DNA of 64,000 bases from Paenibacillus vini (GTDB taxonomy: Bacteria; Bacillota; Bacilli; Paenibacillales; Paenibacillaceae): the NCBI RefSeq assembly GCF_018403325.1, contig NZ_BOSL01000006.1, positions 217,850 through 281,849 on the forward strand, written 5' to 3'. A program made the translations under genes and the position numbers. Of this stretch, positions 16,810-26,305 are shown in pieces; within the stretch, counting starts at the first letter, position 1, and every line of letters begins with the position of its first letter. The notes under the pieces were generated by a model. The model did not search any database. It saw only the letters and a program-made list of their open reading frames with translations, and had not been told where the DNA came from.

Positions 16810-18570
16810 ATGAACGATAAAACGGACAAACACGACATTCATATAGAGCAGAGCGGACAACAGAATAGACGCGAGCAGCAGTTGAGGTTTGCCGAATTGG
16901 AACTCGGGGCGCCGGAACCGCAGGAGCGGGAGACCGTCAGCCTGGTCGTTACGCCGGATGGCTGGGAGCGGAGCCTGGATTGGCAGCAGGATTTTCGGTA
17001 TGTTTCGCGCGAAGGGCAATTTGTTCAGAAAGCGCGGGAACTTGAATCACAAACTGAGGATCATGCAGAGTTCGTCCCTTTTCAAACTTACTGGCCGACC
17101 TATGATCAAATGCAGCCGGGACAGCTTAAATGGTATTTGTACTGGAGGGGAGAGGTCCGTTCGGAACGTTATCATGATACTGACCTATCTTATCTGTTTG
17201 TGTACTTGTATGAGCTGATTCACGGAATCGGCTGGAGCGAGCCGGTGCAGGGGGTCCAGTTGATGGACAGGGTATGGCACGCCTACCGGAAAAGGTATCC
17301 GAAGCTGGATCAATATGTACGGGAATGGAAGTATGATTTTGCGCTGGTATTCGGGTTGGATCTGCCGCCTTTCGAGCCGCTTGCAAAGCTTCCCAGAAGT
17401 CTGTCGCCCGAGCTTAGGGAGCTGGAATGGAAACGGAGATTTTCCGCCGAGCCGGTGGAATTGACTTGGGATTTGGTTTTGCAGCTGTGCGACTATGAAA
17501 TTGAAAAAAGCCGTTATTACAATGAACAGGGTCGAAAGGACCTGCGGGAATATATCCCGAAAGTGATAGTGCTGGTAGATGGGTACCTGGCAAAGACTAC
17601 GGGAAACAAGCTGATTAATCATTTTATGCCCCGTGAAAAGAAGGTTACCCGCTACTTGTTCCGCAGCGCCGTCTACGACTACGAGCAATACGGGCGCACA
17701 GCGACGGTTTCTATATTGGCGATTAGTGAGCATCTCCCGCTCCGCGCTTATTTGACACAACTGGTCAGGTTTACGGAAAACAAGCTGCGGGAGCTGTCCG
17801 GCTTTAAAGGGAAGCTGCGCGGGATCACCCTTGAAGCTGAGGTGGAGGAGCTTGTTTCCCGCTTTCTGCATAAGGAGTTTGAGCTCCGCAAAGCGGAAGA
17901 AGCCAAAGCCCGCGCTCCTAAAGTGAAGATCAACACCGCCAAGCTCCGCAAACTGCAGCATGAATCGGATGAAGTACGGGACATGCTGTTGACCGAACAG
18001 TTACCGGTGATTCCGGAGAATCAAGGTTCGTCGGTGGAGCATCCGGTTTCATCGGGTTTGCCGGCCATGGAGATATCCCTTGGCCACCTCGTTACGCAGG
18101 CCAAGCAGGAGCTAGGTTCATTGCGCAGCCGGAACCGGAATCGGAAAGATACCGACGGCCCCCAGCAGGCAGAGATGGATTTCGAACGCGGCTGGCAGAC
18201 TTTTGAGGAAGAGTCGCCTGCAAACGTAGCGTTGGAAACAATGAAGAGTGAAGCACCGAAAGGTGATCAGCGTCCAGAATTGTCAGACGATGATAATTGT
18301 GCTGATGGGATGGAATTACCGGAGGAGTGGCGAGAGCTGTGGGGCCGATTGTCCGAGTCCCACAAGAAGATGCTGTCCGCATTGGTCAATGGCGATGGGG
18401 ATGCGGTGCGATATGACATCGCCGAGCAAGCCGGTTCGATGCCTGAGCTGCTTCTTGATGAGATCAACGGACTGTCCATGGAGTGGATCGGCGATTTGCT
18501 GATCGACGGAGATGAGATTACGGAGGAGTACCGGCAGGAGCTCTCGGAAATGCTTCGAAGCCGCTGTTGA
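16810..18570 (+). CDS. sngA: TerB-N/TerB-C domain protein, probable Shango subunit SngA
   Basis: A 586-residue cytoplasmic protein. The TerB-N domain (about 75-290) is recognised by VPFQTYWPTYDQM...LKWYLYWRGEVRSERY...YLFVYLYELIHGIG. The TerB-C domain is marked by KVKINTAKLRKLQHESDEVR (about 374-393) and by the last 40 residues, LLLDEINGLSMEWIGDLLID. The stretch between (about 400-500) is low-complexity and charged, probably a flexible linker. TerB-N/TerB-C proteins were earlier linked with DNA-processing and stress operons. Here the order TerB protein, BrxD-like ATPase, DEAD/DEAH helicase matches the Shango phage defence system. The gene is first in a four-gene unit and visibly GC-richer than the flanking 5-16 kb and 25-35 kb regions. 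Confidence 0.85.
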   Translation: MNDKTDKHDIHIEQSGQQNRREQQLRFAELELGAPEPQERETVSLVVTPDGWERSLDWQQDFRYVSREGQFVQKARELESQTEDHAEFVPFQTYWPTYDQMQPGQLKWYLYWRGEVRSERYHDTDLSYLFVYLYELIHGIGWSEPVQGVQLMDRVWHAYRKRYPKLDQYVREWKYDFALVFGLDLPPFEPLAKLPRSLSPELRELEWKRRFSAEPVELTWDLVLQLCDYEIEKSRYYNEQGRKDLREYIPKVIVLVDGYLAKTTGNKLINHFMPREKKVTRYLFRSAVYDYEQYGRTATVSILAISEHLPLRAYLTQLVRFTENKLRELSGFKGKLRGITLEAEVEELVSRFLHKEFELRKAEEAKARAPKVKINTAKLRKLQHESDEVRDMLLTEQLPVIPENQGSSVEHPVSSGLPAMEISLGHLVTQAKQELGSLRSRNRNRKDTDGPQQAEMDFERGWQTFEEESPANVALETMKSEAPKGDQRPELSDDDNCADGMELPEEWRELWGRLSESHKKMLSALVNGDGDAVRYDIAEQAGSMPELLLDEINGLSMEWIGDLLIDGDEITEEYRQELSEMLRSRC

Positions 18571-18609
18571 TGTAAATATAGTGTTTAGATTTCAAGAGGT
18601 GATAACGAG

Positions 18610-19950
18610 ATGAAACAGATGCAAATCCCTAAACGGCTGACTACGGCACTGGTGAATTCCTTGACGGCGGGAGTGGTGCCGCGGGTCGGACTGGAGCATA
18701 TCGCGGTCGGAAGAAAAGCCGAGGTGGCGTCGATTCTCCAAGATATGGACAATATCGCAGAGGGCGGAGCGGCGTTTCGGCTAATTACCGGGCGGTACGG
18801 GAGCGGGAAAAGCTTTTTGCTGCAAATGATCCGTAATTATGCGATGGACCGGGAATTTGTGGTGGCGGATGCCGATTTGTCCCCCGAGCGAAGACTTGTT
18901 GGCACGAAAGGACAGGGGCTGGGCACATACCGGGAGCTGATGATGCATTTATCTACCCGGACAAGACCGGACGGCGGAGCCTTGGAGAGCATGCTGCAAA
19001 AATGGATTGCCGGACTCCAGCAGGAACAAATGCAGGCCACCGGTCTGCGTCCGGGTGATCCGCAATTGTATGAAGCGGTGGAACTCCAAATCTATGCGGT
19101 CAGCAATGAATTACAGAGTCTGGTGCACGGGTTTGATTTTGCCAAGGTGCTGGCCGCATACTGGTCGGGCTACAAGCTGGGGGACGATGACCGGAAAGCG
19201 GCGGCGCTGCGCTGGCTGCGCGGGGAATTTCCGACCAAGACGGAGGCGCGCAAAGAGCTGGGGGTCGGCGTTATTATCGATGATGACAATTGGTACGACT
19301 ACATGAAGCTGTGGTCCGAATTTGCGGTGCGCATCGGCTATAAGGGATTGCTGCTGTTTATCGACGAGGGCGTGAATTTGTACAAAATTACGAACAGCGT
19401 GTCCCGACAAAGCAATTACGAAAAGCTGCTGACGATGTTCAATGACACGATGCAGGGAAAAGCTCAATACCTGGGCATTTACCTGGGCGGAACACCACAG
19501 TTTGTGGAGGATGAACGCAGAGGCCTGTTCAGCTATGAGGCGCTTCGGTCGCGATTAATGGATGGCCGTTACAGCAGCGGTTCGCGACGGACATATACTT
19601 CGCCGATTCTGAGACTGGACATGCTGTCGCATGAGGAGATTCTGATCCTGCTGCAAAAGCTGCGCAATATTCATGCGATGCACTCCGGTTATGAGCCTCG
19701 CTTGAGCGATGGGCAGCTGATTGCTTTCATGCAGGCGGCGGTGGGCCGACTTGGAGCCGAGGAACTGCTGACAACCCGGGAAGTAGTCCGGGATTTCATG
19801 GATGTGCTGCATATGCTGCACCAGCATAAAGAACTGACTTTTGAGGAACTGATGGGCGAGCGTGAGCAAGAATATTTGGCATCCGGCTCTCCCGGTAATT
19901 CCGGCAGCAAAGACGAACTCGATGACTTTTTGGCGGAGTTTGACCTATGA
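18610..19950 (+). CDS. sngB: BrxD-like (DUF2791) P-loop ATPase, probable Shango subunit SngB
   Basis: A 446-residue ATPase. Walker A is GRYGSGKS (61-68) in RLITGRYGSGKSFLL, and Walker B is LLLFIDEG with D252-E253. The segments RLVGTKGQGLGTYREL and MDGRYSSGSRRTYTSPILRL are typical of the BREX BrxD/DUF2791 group. It probably forms the ATP-driven partner of the helicase. It begins 39 bases after sngA, with an AGAGGTGAT ribosome binding site, and overlaps sngC by four bases. BREX type 2 also pairs BrxD with a helicase, but here no methylase, PglZ or BrxC is present. Confidence 0.87.
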   Translation: MKQMQIPKRLTTALVNSLTAGVVPRVGLEHIAVGRKAEVASILQDMDNIAEGGAAFRLITGRYGSGKSFLLQMIRNYAMDREFVVADADLSPERRLVGTKGQGLGTYRELMMHLSTRTRPDGGALESMLQKWIAGLQQEQMQATGLRPGDPQLYEAVELQIYAVSNELQSLVHGFDFAKVLAAYWSGYKLGDDDRKAAALRWLRGEFPTKTEARKELGVGVIIDDDNWYDYMKLWSEFAVRIGYKGLLLFIDEGVNLYKITNSVSRQSNYEKLLTMFNDTMQGKAQYLGIYLGGTPQFVEDERRGLFSYEALRSRLMDGRYSSGSRRTYTSPILRLDMLSHEEILILLQKLRNIHAMHSGYEPRLSDGQLIAFMQAAVGRLGAEELLTTREVVRDFMDVLHMLHQHKELTFEELMGEREQEYLASGSPGNSGSKDELDDFLAEFDL

Positions 19951-22274
19951 GCGGATCCGATCGGCATTACGATAACCGAGGCCGAGGCCAAGGGGCGGAT
20001 CGGGGGCAACAGGGGAATCCTTTTGCCCGGCTGGCCCCGTTCATTCAGGAATACATTTACCGCAAGAAATGGGACACCCTCCGCGAAGCCCAGGTTGAAG
20101 CGTGCAGAGTGTTGTTCGATACGCAGCATCATCTGCTGATCGCATCTGGGACGGCATCGGGAAAGACGGAGGCGGCTTTCTTTCCGGCGCTTACCGAGCT
20201 GTATCATCGGCCATCGGAATCGGTGGGCATCCTTTATATCGGACCGCTGAAGGCGCTGATCAATGATCAATTCGAGCGGATTAGCGAACTGCTAAGGGAA
20301 GGGGAAGTGCCTGTCTGGCATTGGCATGGAGACGTATCCCAAGCGGAGAAAACGAAGCTCATGCAACGGCCTTGCGGTGTGCTGCAGATTACTCCAGAGT
20401 CGCTGGAGGGGCTGCTCATGAACCGTCCGAATGCGATTCCTGCGCTGTTCCATGATCTACGGTATATTATGATCGATGAGGTGCATGCTTTCATGGGTGC
20501 GGACCGGGGCATTCAGGTACTGAGCCAGTTGACCCGGCTGGAGCGGATGGCCTCTTGTACACCGCAGCGGATAGGGCTGTCGGCCACGCTTAGCGATTAT
20601 GATACCGCCGCCCGCTGGCTTGGGGCCGGAACCCAGCAACCGGTGGAGGTGGTATCGCCGCAGGGCGGACGGAAGCTGAAGCTGTCGGTTGAGCATTTCT
20701 CGTTCCCGGATGCCCGGGATGAACGGGAGGCTGAGCATCTGGAACTCGCCAAGCAGAATTATTACAATTTCATCTATGACCATACCCACCAAAAAAAAGC
20801 GCTCGTCTTCACCAACAGCCGCTCGGACGCCGAGCTCACCACGCTCGAGATGCGCCGAATCGCCGAGAAGCGGGAGGAGCGCGATGTGTTCCATGTGCAT
20901 CACGGAAGCATTTCCGCGATGCTGCGGGAGGAGACCGAGGCCGCGCTGAAGTCCGGCCCGGGTCCTGCAGTGGCCGCCGCGACAGTGACGCTGGAGCTCG
21001 GCATCAACCTCGGCGAGCTGGAGCGGGTCATCCAGCTCGGAGCGCCGTACAGCTGCTCCAGCTTTGTGCAGCGGCTCGGCCGTTCCGGACGCCGGGGCGA
21101 TGCGGCGTCGGAGATGATGTTCCTCTGTGCGGAGGAAGAGGACGAGGAGGCGCAGTTGCCCGCGCGGATGCCGTGGACGCTGCTGCGGGCGATCGCCGTG
21201 ATCGAGCTGTACGTCCGCGAGCGCTGGGTGGAGCCGCTAGATCTGCGGCGGAAGCCGGTCGGGGTGCTCTATCATCAGACGATGAGCACTCTGAAGAGTA
21301 TCGGCGAAGCCGAGCCCGCCGAGTTGGCGCGGGCGGTCCTGACTCTGCCGGCTTTTCGCGGCATTGAGCCGGACGAATATAAGAAGCTGCTGCAATATTT
21401 GCTGCAGACCGACCATATCCAGCAGACGGAGGAAGGTTCGCTGATCATTGGACTCGGCGGGGAGAAAGTGGTGAACAACTACCGATTCTATGCCGTGTTC
21501 AAGGATGATGAGGAACATGTGGTGTATAACGGTTCGGAGGAGATCGGAAGCATTACCACCGTACCGCCGCCGGGCTACTGCTTCTCGCTTGCCGGCAAGC
21601 TCTGGAAGGTCGAGGAAGTGGACGGCAAGCATAAGGCGGTCTACGTGAAATCTTCCAAGGGCAAGGTAGACACCCTTTGGCTAGGAGCCGGCGGCGACGT
21701 TCATACCCGGGTAATGCAAAAAATGCGCCAGGTGTTGGAGGAACAGACGCTGTATCCCTATCTGGCGCCCGGAGCGGTAAACCGTCTGGAGCGGGCGCGC
21801 AGGCTGGCCCGGGAAAGCGGGTTATTGCGCAGTCCGGTGATTCCGGCGGGCGGAAATTCGCTGTTCATTTTACCCTGGGCGGGAAGCAAGCAGTTCCGTA
21901 CGCTGGAGCGTTTGCTGAAGCATAATCTTACGGAACCGATGGGACTGCGCCAAGTCGTCCCGATGGAACCGTATTATATGGTCGTGGCCGGAACAGCTGA
22001 CGCAGAAAGTCTGCTGGCCAGCATCCGGGACGGGCTGTCCGGGGCACATGACCCTGAAGCTTTGCTCGATGCAGCGGAGGCTCCATACCTCGGCAAGTAT
22101 GACGAGTATGTGCCGCCCGAGCTGGTTCGGCGCGCTTTTGCCGTGGATGGTCTGGATGTGAAAGGACTGGCCGAAGTACTTCGAAAACAATCGGGCGAAA
22201 GACCGGTAATCGCAGAGAGAAACGGGCTGGTAACCCGACAACAGAAAGGTGATCAGGATGGCTTCAAAAATTAA
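19947..22274 (+). CDS. sngC: DEAD/DEAH-box helicase, probable Shango subunit SngC
   Basis: A 775-residue superfamily 2 helicase related to Lhr and to BrxHI of BREX. Motif I is ASGTASGKTEA (67-77), motif II DEVH (177-180), motif III LSAT (211-214), and motif VI is in SFVQRLGRSGRRG (about 370). Beyond the two RecA-like lobes, a C-terminal region of about 350 residues has the strand-rich look of the Lhr core extension. The first 25 residues are Gly/Arg/Gln-rich. The ATG overlaps the sngB stop. In Shango this subunit is thought to act on phage DNA; its exact activity is not established from sequence. Confidence 0.87.
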   Translation: MSGSDRHYDNRGRGQGADRGQQGNPFARLAPFIQEYIYRKKWDTLREAQVEACRVLFDTQHHLLIASGTASGKTEAAFFPALTELYHRPSESVGILYIGPLKALINDQFERISELLREGEVPVWHWHGDVSQAEKTKLMQRPCGVLQITPESLEGLLMNRPNAIPALFHDLRYIMIDEVHAFMGADRGIQVLSQLTRLERMASCTPQRIGLSATLSDYDTAARWLGAGTQQPVEVVSPQGGRKLKLSVEHFSFPDARDEREAEHLELAKQNYYNFIYDHTHQKKALVFTNSRSDAELTTLEMRRIAEKREERDVFHVHHGSISAMLREETEAALKSGPGPAVAAATVTLELGINLGELERVIQLGAPYSCSSFVQRLGRSGRRGDAASEMMFLCAEEEDEEAQLPARMPWTLLRAIAVIELYVRERWVEPLDLRRKPVGVLYHQTMSTLKSIGEAEPAELARAVLTLPAFRGIEPDEYKKLLQYLLQTDHIQQTEEGSLIIGLGGEKVVNNYRFYAVFKDDEEHVVYNGSEEIGSITTVPPPGYCFSLAGKLWKVEEVDGKHKAVYVKSSKGKVDTLWLGAGGDVHTRVMQKMRQVLEEQTLYPYLAPGAVNRLERARRLARESGLLRSPVIPAGGNSLFILPWAGSKQFRTLERLLKHNLTEPMGLRQVVPMEPYYMVVAGTADAESLLASIRDGLSGAHDPEALLDAAEAPYLGKYDEYVPPELVRRAFAVDGLDVKGLAEVLRKQSGERPVIAERNGLVTRQQKGDQDGFKN

Positions 22275-22905
22275 AATGATGTCCCCGCAGCTCCCTGCGG
22301 ATTTATATGAGGTTGATTTGGAAACATTGCTTGAGGACGCGGATCATGAGCTGGTAAACAGTATGATGAACGGTGCCCAGTATGAACATGAAGTTATGGA
22401 GAAATGCATTTTGTCCAAGGTGCTGCTTCGCGGCTGTTCCTTCTCGCATACCACCTTTGATCGGATGGATATGACCGATACGGTGCTGGAAAATTGCGAT
22501 TTCTCCAATGCCGTTCTGCAAAGGGGCATTATTCACCGCGTTCATTTCAAGGATTGTAAACTGACCGGGGTGAATCTGTCCAAGGCTAACCTGGGGTTCG
22601 TGACCTTCGAGAATTGCTTGATGAATCTGAGCGATCTGGTGGAGGGTTCTTTGAAGCAAGTGAGGTTTAGTGGTTGTTCCCTGCAGAATGCTAATTTTTA
22701 CGGATGTAAGTTTAAGGATGTCGAGCTGCAGGAATGCGATCTAAATGAGGCGGATTTTACGGACACTTCGCTTAAAGGTATGGATATCAGCACCTGTACT
22801 TTTGATCGGGTCGATATTCCCGTCTCCGCGTTGCCGGGATGCACCGTGTCTCCCGAGCAGGCGACCGGCTTTGCCAAGCTTCTTGGATTGAAGGTAAAGG
22901 AATAA
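22258..22905 (+). CDS. pentapeptide-repeat protein (Qnr/YjbI-like)
   Basis: A 215-residue right-handed quadrilateral beta-helix. Pentapeptides of the A(D/N)LXX type run from about residue 30 to 190, for example FDRMDMTDTVLENCDFSNAV and NEADFTDTSLKGMDISTC. The length and the non-repeat ending PEQATGFAKLLGLKVKE resemble the Qnr/MfpA group, which mimic B-DNA and protect DNA gyrase. ATG 22258 is set by AGAAAGG and lies 17 bases inside the end of sngC, so translation is coupled to the helicase. It is not a listed Shango component to my knowledge. A role as a DNA-mimic regulator or gyrase protector of this operon is inference. Confidence 0.83.
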   Translation: MASKIKMMSPQLPADLYEVDLETLLEDADHELVNSMMNGAQYEHEVMEKCILSKVLLRGCSFSHTTFDRMDMTDTVLENCDFSNAVLQRGIIHRVHFKDCKLTGVNLSKANLGFVTFENCLMNLSDLVEGSLKQVRFSGCSLQNANFYGCKFKDVELQECDLNEADFTDTSLKGMDISTCTFDRVDIPVSALPGCTVSPEQATGFAKLLGLKVKE

Positions 22906-22932
22906 CAGGAATGAAAAGGTCAGAATAATTAA

Positions 22933-22960
22933 AACACCGGGATTTCCCGGTGTTTTTTTG
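22933..22960 (+). terminator. terminator of the Shango operon
   Basis: AACACCGGG pairs with CCCGGTGTT around a four-base loop, followed by seven T. It closes the four-gene unit after the pentapeptide gene, so that gene belongs to the operon. Confidence 0.92.
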
Positions 22961-23090
22961 TTTTCCCTTTTGCGTATGATTACACCCAATTTACGATGGA
23001 ATGCATTATTGTTTATCCGAGATCCGGGTCATAAAATGAATTTGAATTTTTATAACAAAGGACAAATTCATTTCTTATGGGGGTATTGGT

Positions 23091-25196
23091 TTGAAAAGGT
23101 GGACGATTTATGTTATTACGGGCTTATTGCTTATTTTGGGAGTCGGGTTGTTTATGAATAGACAGATTGACAAGAGAATAAACACGCCTGATGCAAGTTT
23201 GGAGCAACCCATGATCGGCAGCACTACAAACGTAAATAAGGATGTTTCAATGAAGGCGGTCCTAAGCCACGAGCAACGAGAAGTCAGATATCTGTCGCCT
23301 GCGTTCCATGTAAACACGAAGAGCAATATCGTCTATGCGAGCAAGAAGAATGAAGCACAGAACGAAGAACCGCTGAGTCTGGATTTGTACGAGCCGATAG
23401 GCGATAACAATAAGCAAAGGCCGGTTTTTATTTTTATTCATGGTGGCGGATACAAGGAGGGGAGCAAGGAGGATGCGGTGGATATATCCAACAAATTGGC
23501 GGAACGCGGGTATGTTGTATTATCCATGAATTACAGATTAAAGACCGATCCGTTCTTGAATTTTGAGCTAACCCTTTCCGACGCCTACGAGGATATTGCC
23601 GATGTGATCGGGTGGATTTATGACCATGCGGAAATGTACGGACTGGATTCCAAAAAAATCGTGATCGGCGGGGACTCAGCCGGAGGCTACCTGGCGATGA
23701 ATTTTACCAATGAGTATTTGCGTAGCGACCCTTCCCTCGTTAAACCGGTATTTGCCGTTGTGGATATTTACGGCGGTTTGCTCGGGAAAACCGTTCATGA
23801 GAATATGCCCCCCGTCCTGATTATACATGGAACGATCGATGCGATGATCCCTTACCGGCAAAGCCTGGATTTAAAAGACGCATTGGAACAACAAGGAATT
23901 CATCATGATCTGTTCACGATAGAGGGAGCCGGTCATGATTATAAGAACGTAAAATACATCGATGATGTCGTTGAGACGATTACGCATTTTTTGTGGAACG
24001 TGATGAATGGGCCCAAGAGCGATGAACTCCCGGCGAACGCGGGGCTAACCGCCGCTTCTGGTGATCCCGTGAGCATAAAGCTGCCGGAAAGCTTTATCCG
24101 TAATTCAAGCGTAGGAATTCTTCGGATTATTGTACCGGAGGGTTGGGAGCTTGCGGAGAATGATGTGGGTGAAAATGTTACACTCCTAGTCCCTGCCGGT
24201 TTAACACCCGGGAATTACACCGTATTCGCAAGTATGGAACCGGATGATCAGAAGACCGCTTCGGTTCCGGGGTACGTCTCCCATGTTAAAGTTTTGAGCC
24301 CGCTGCAAGAGAGCTTCGAAACGTATTTTGATGACACCGACCAAAAAGCAAAAACGCTGATATCCATAACGAACCAATCAAAGCATATTTTCAATGGTTC
24401 CCTTCAAGTTACTTACGAAACGAAGCAAGGGAATCAGACCTTCACTAACGAGTTGAAACAACTGGGGCCGGGGGAAAGTACCGCAATCACGATTCCGGAA
24501 TTGATTAACGGGAAGTCAATGGTGCGGGGATATGATGCTTCGGGAAAACTGCTGCATAGCAGCGAGGATGTTTTCCATGCGTTGCAAATTGACAAGCCAC
24601 AAAGCAATATCCAAATTGATGGGGACCTTAAGGAATGGAGTAGTCAGGCCAGTTTTGAAGTAGAAGACGTTAAAATGAAGGATTGGCGTGGGAGAGACGA
24701 TGCCGGCGCGACAGGTTTTTTAAGCTGGGATTCCGCCAATCTATATATTGCCCTGGAAGTTACCGACGATGAGCATTTCCAAACGTCAAGCGGAAGCGAG
24801 ATTTGGAGCGGGGATGGAGTACAGTTCGCGATTGGCCTAGCGGATGAGAATGGCGGCAACCCGTCCGAATACCACGAATTGGGTATGGCTATGGACAACA
24901 AGGGACGATTGATCAAGTGGCGCTGGATAACACCGCAAGGTTTCAATATCGATGATTATTTTGAGACGGAGCTTGCTATCACCAGAAAGGAACAAACAAC
25001 GGTTTATGAAGCCGCTATTCCATGGAACGAGCTGACGCTGGACACAACGTTGGTAAAACCGGGGCTGAAGCTCAAATTTTCATTGCTGGTAAACGACAAT
25101 GATGGAGAAGGACGTAAAGGATGGCTGGAATTCAATAGCGGTATCGGCACGGCTAAAGATATCAACGCCTTCGGCGATATTTACCTGACGGATTGA
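23091..25196 (+). CDS. exported alpha/beta-hydrolase with CBM9-like C-terminal domain
   Basis: A 701-residue protein. An N-terminal hydrophobic helix (about 5-22) directs export. An esterase/lipase domain of the BD-FAE/Abhydrolase_3 type (about 85-310) shows the oxyanion motif HGGGYKEGS, the nucleophile elbow GGDSAGG, the Asp loop HGTIDAMIP and the catalytic His in GAGHDY. A middle strand-rich region (about 320-490) looks like Ig-like modules. The C-terminal 200 residues (IQIDGDLKEWS...WSGDGVQFAIGL) resemble the carbohydrate-binding CBM9/DOMON group. It probably deacylates a polysaccharide outside the cell. The start is a TTG behind GGGGG. Terminators flank it, so it is monocistronic. Confidence 0.8.
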   Translation: MKRWTIYVITGLLLILGVGLFMNRQIDKRINTPDASLEQPMIGSTTNVNKDVSMKAVLSHEQREVRYLSPAFHVNTKSNIVYASKKNEAQNEEPLSLDLYEPIGDNNKQRPVFIFIHGGGYKEGSKEDAVDISNKLAERGYVVLSMNYRLKTDPFLNFELTLSDAYEDIADVIGWIYDHAEMYGLDSKKIVIGGDSAGGYLAMNFTNEYLRSDPSLVKPVFAVVDIYGGLLGKTVHENMPPVLIIHGTIDAMIPYRQSLDLKDALEQQGIHHDLFTIEGAGHDYKNVKYIDDVVETITHFLWNVMNGPKSDELPANAGLTAASGDPVSIKLPESFIRNSSVGILRIIVPEGWELAENDVGENVTLLVPAGLTPGNYTVFASMEPDDQKTASVPGYVSHVKVLSPLQESFETYFDDTDQKAKTLISITNQSKHIFNGSLQVTYETKQGNQTFTNELKQLGPGESTAITIPELINGKSMVRGYDASGKLLHSSEDVFHALQIDKPQSNIQIDGDLKEWSSQASFEVEDVKMKDWRGRDDAGATGFLSWDSANLYIALEVTDDEHFQTSSGSEIWSGDGVQFAIGLADENGGNPSEYHELGMAMDNKGRLIKWRWITPQGFNIDDYFETELAITRKEQTTVYEAAIPWNELTLDTTLVKPGLKLKFSLLVNDNDGEGRKGWLEFNSGIGTAKDINAFGDIYLTD

Positions 25197-25224
25197 CAAC
25201 AGACTTGCTAGCAGGCATGAACAA

Positions 25225-25285
25225 ACTCCCCATTTAGTAACAGGTTGTATGATTTAACTTGTCTACTAATTGGGGAGTATTTTTG
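25225..25285 (+). terminator. long hairpin terminator
   Basis: ACTCCCCATTTAGTA pairs with TACTAATTGGGGAGT, with further pairing inside (ACAGGTT with AACTTGT), followed by a T-rich run. It closes the hydrolase transcript. Confidence 0.82.
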
Positions 25286-25430
25286 TTGTTGGAGTGAATA
25301 ATCCGTGCTTCCAGATTTATGGAATTGAGTTATAATCAAGGTTAAATGATGAGATCCAAAAATATCCACGAAAATCTGCTATCCTATCATAAATATTGAA
25401 TTCTAATCGATTCAAGTCTGGAGGGGAGTT

Positions 25431-25709
25431 ATGAATACTAATACTAAATCTAGTTTAATTTTAGGAGTTTCGATCATTATAGGATTCATTCTTTTGGGGC
25501 TTATGCAAGGATTGTTTCGTGAGGAAGGAACCGTAATTACCGAAAAAGTTAGTAGTCATGAAGGAAGATATGAATTTATAAGGGCAAATGATAGTAATGT
25601 GATCATCTTTGACAAAGAAACGGGAGAGTATTGGAGAAAGTTTATCCCTGTTTCTGAGGGACCGACGGATTGGACGAAAGAAGAATCACCCGTGACATCA
25701 TCCAAATAA
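25431..25709 (+). CDS. small membrane-anchored protein, unknown
   Basis: A 92-residue protein with one N-terminal helix (about 8-27) and a short outer domain containing GRYEFIRANDSNVIIFDKET. The pattern (a beta strand pair ending in a kinase/phosphatase-like DKETGEYW) is common to small Bacillales exported proteins, but I cannot name the family. GGAGGGGAG precedes ATG. Confidence 0.6.
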   Translation: MNTNTKSSLILGVSIIIGFILLGLMQGLFREEGTVITEKVSSHEGRYEFIRANDSNVIIFDKETGEYWRKFIPVSEGPTDWTKEESPVTSSK

Positions 25710-25738
25710 TCTAAACGAATCAAAGAAGGGAGCATGCA

Positions 25739-26248
25739 ATGCTGACAAGAATGAAGCAAGAGCTTTTACAAAGTGAAAACCTTAGCTGGTTGTGCATCGA
25801 ACCCATGTTACTTGCAGTTCGAGGGAAGAGTCCTGGTGCGAAAGTGGAAATGTTCAATCAATTAAACGAAGGACAGCAAGCTTTGTATTTATTTTATGCC
25901 TTCCATAATCATGCCAATACGATGGCTGAATTTTATTGGTTTACGACCTATTTTATAGGTGACCTAAAGGCTTGGACAGGTTTAAAGACAGGAATACTTT
26001 TCTTTCGGGGAAATGAATTAATAAAGGTATTGGAACAAATGGAAAGCGTGATACATCTCAAAAACAAATTAGCTGATGGAAGTTGGAAAGAGGCATCCCC
26101 GGCTGATCTCGAACGGGATACGGAATTGAATGAATTAATATCACCAATCTTCAAAGAGTACCAGATAAACGCACGGAAATTTATTGAGAGTACGAACACG
26201 TACATTCAAGACAATCCGCAAGAGTTTATAGAAATCGAAATTATATAA
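25739..26248 (+). CDS. conserved hypothetical protein, 169 aa
   Basis: A soluble, mostly helical protein rich in aromatic residues (LYLFYAFHNHANTMAEFYWF) with acidic C-terminus. No known motif is seen. GAAGGGAGC is placed well before ATG 25739. It lies 29 bases after the preceding small gene. Confidence 0.6.
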   Translation: MLTRMKQELLQSENLSWLCIEPMLLAVRGKSPGAKVEMFNQLNEGQQALYLFYAFHNHANTMAEFYWFTTYFIGDLKAWTGLKTGILFFRGNELIKVLEQMESVIHLKNKLADGSWKEASPADLERDTELNELISPIFKEYQINARKFIESTNTYIQDNPQEFIEIEII

Positions 26249-26305
26249 CGAATCAGTAAATATAGGCGTTTAACGTAATACATATGTCGTTAGGGGGAAA
26301 CAAGA

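Noticed and set aside
17185-17961. Antisense open frame (258 codons) inside sngA
   Set aside because: Shadow of a GC-rich gene; no ribosome binding site, and sngA is supported by two recognisable domains.
16810-22274. BREX system
   Set aside because: The ATPase and helicase resemble BrxD and BrxHI, but no PglX methylase, PglZ phosphatase, BrxC, BrxA or BrxB gene is present, and a TerB-N/TerB-C gene leads the operon. Shango fits better.
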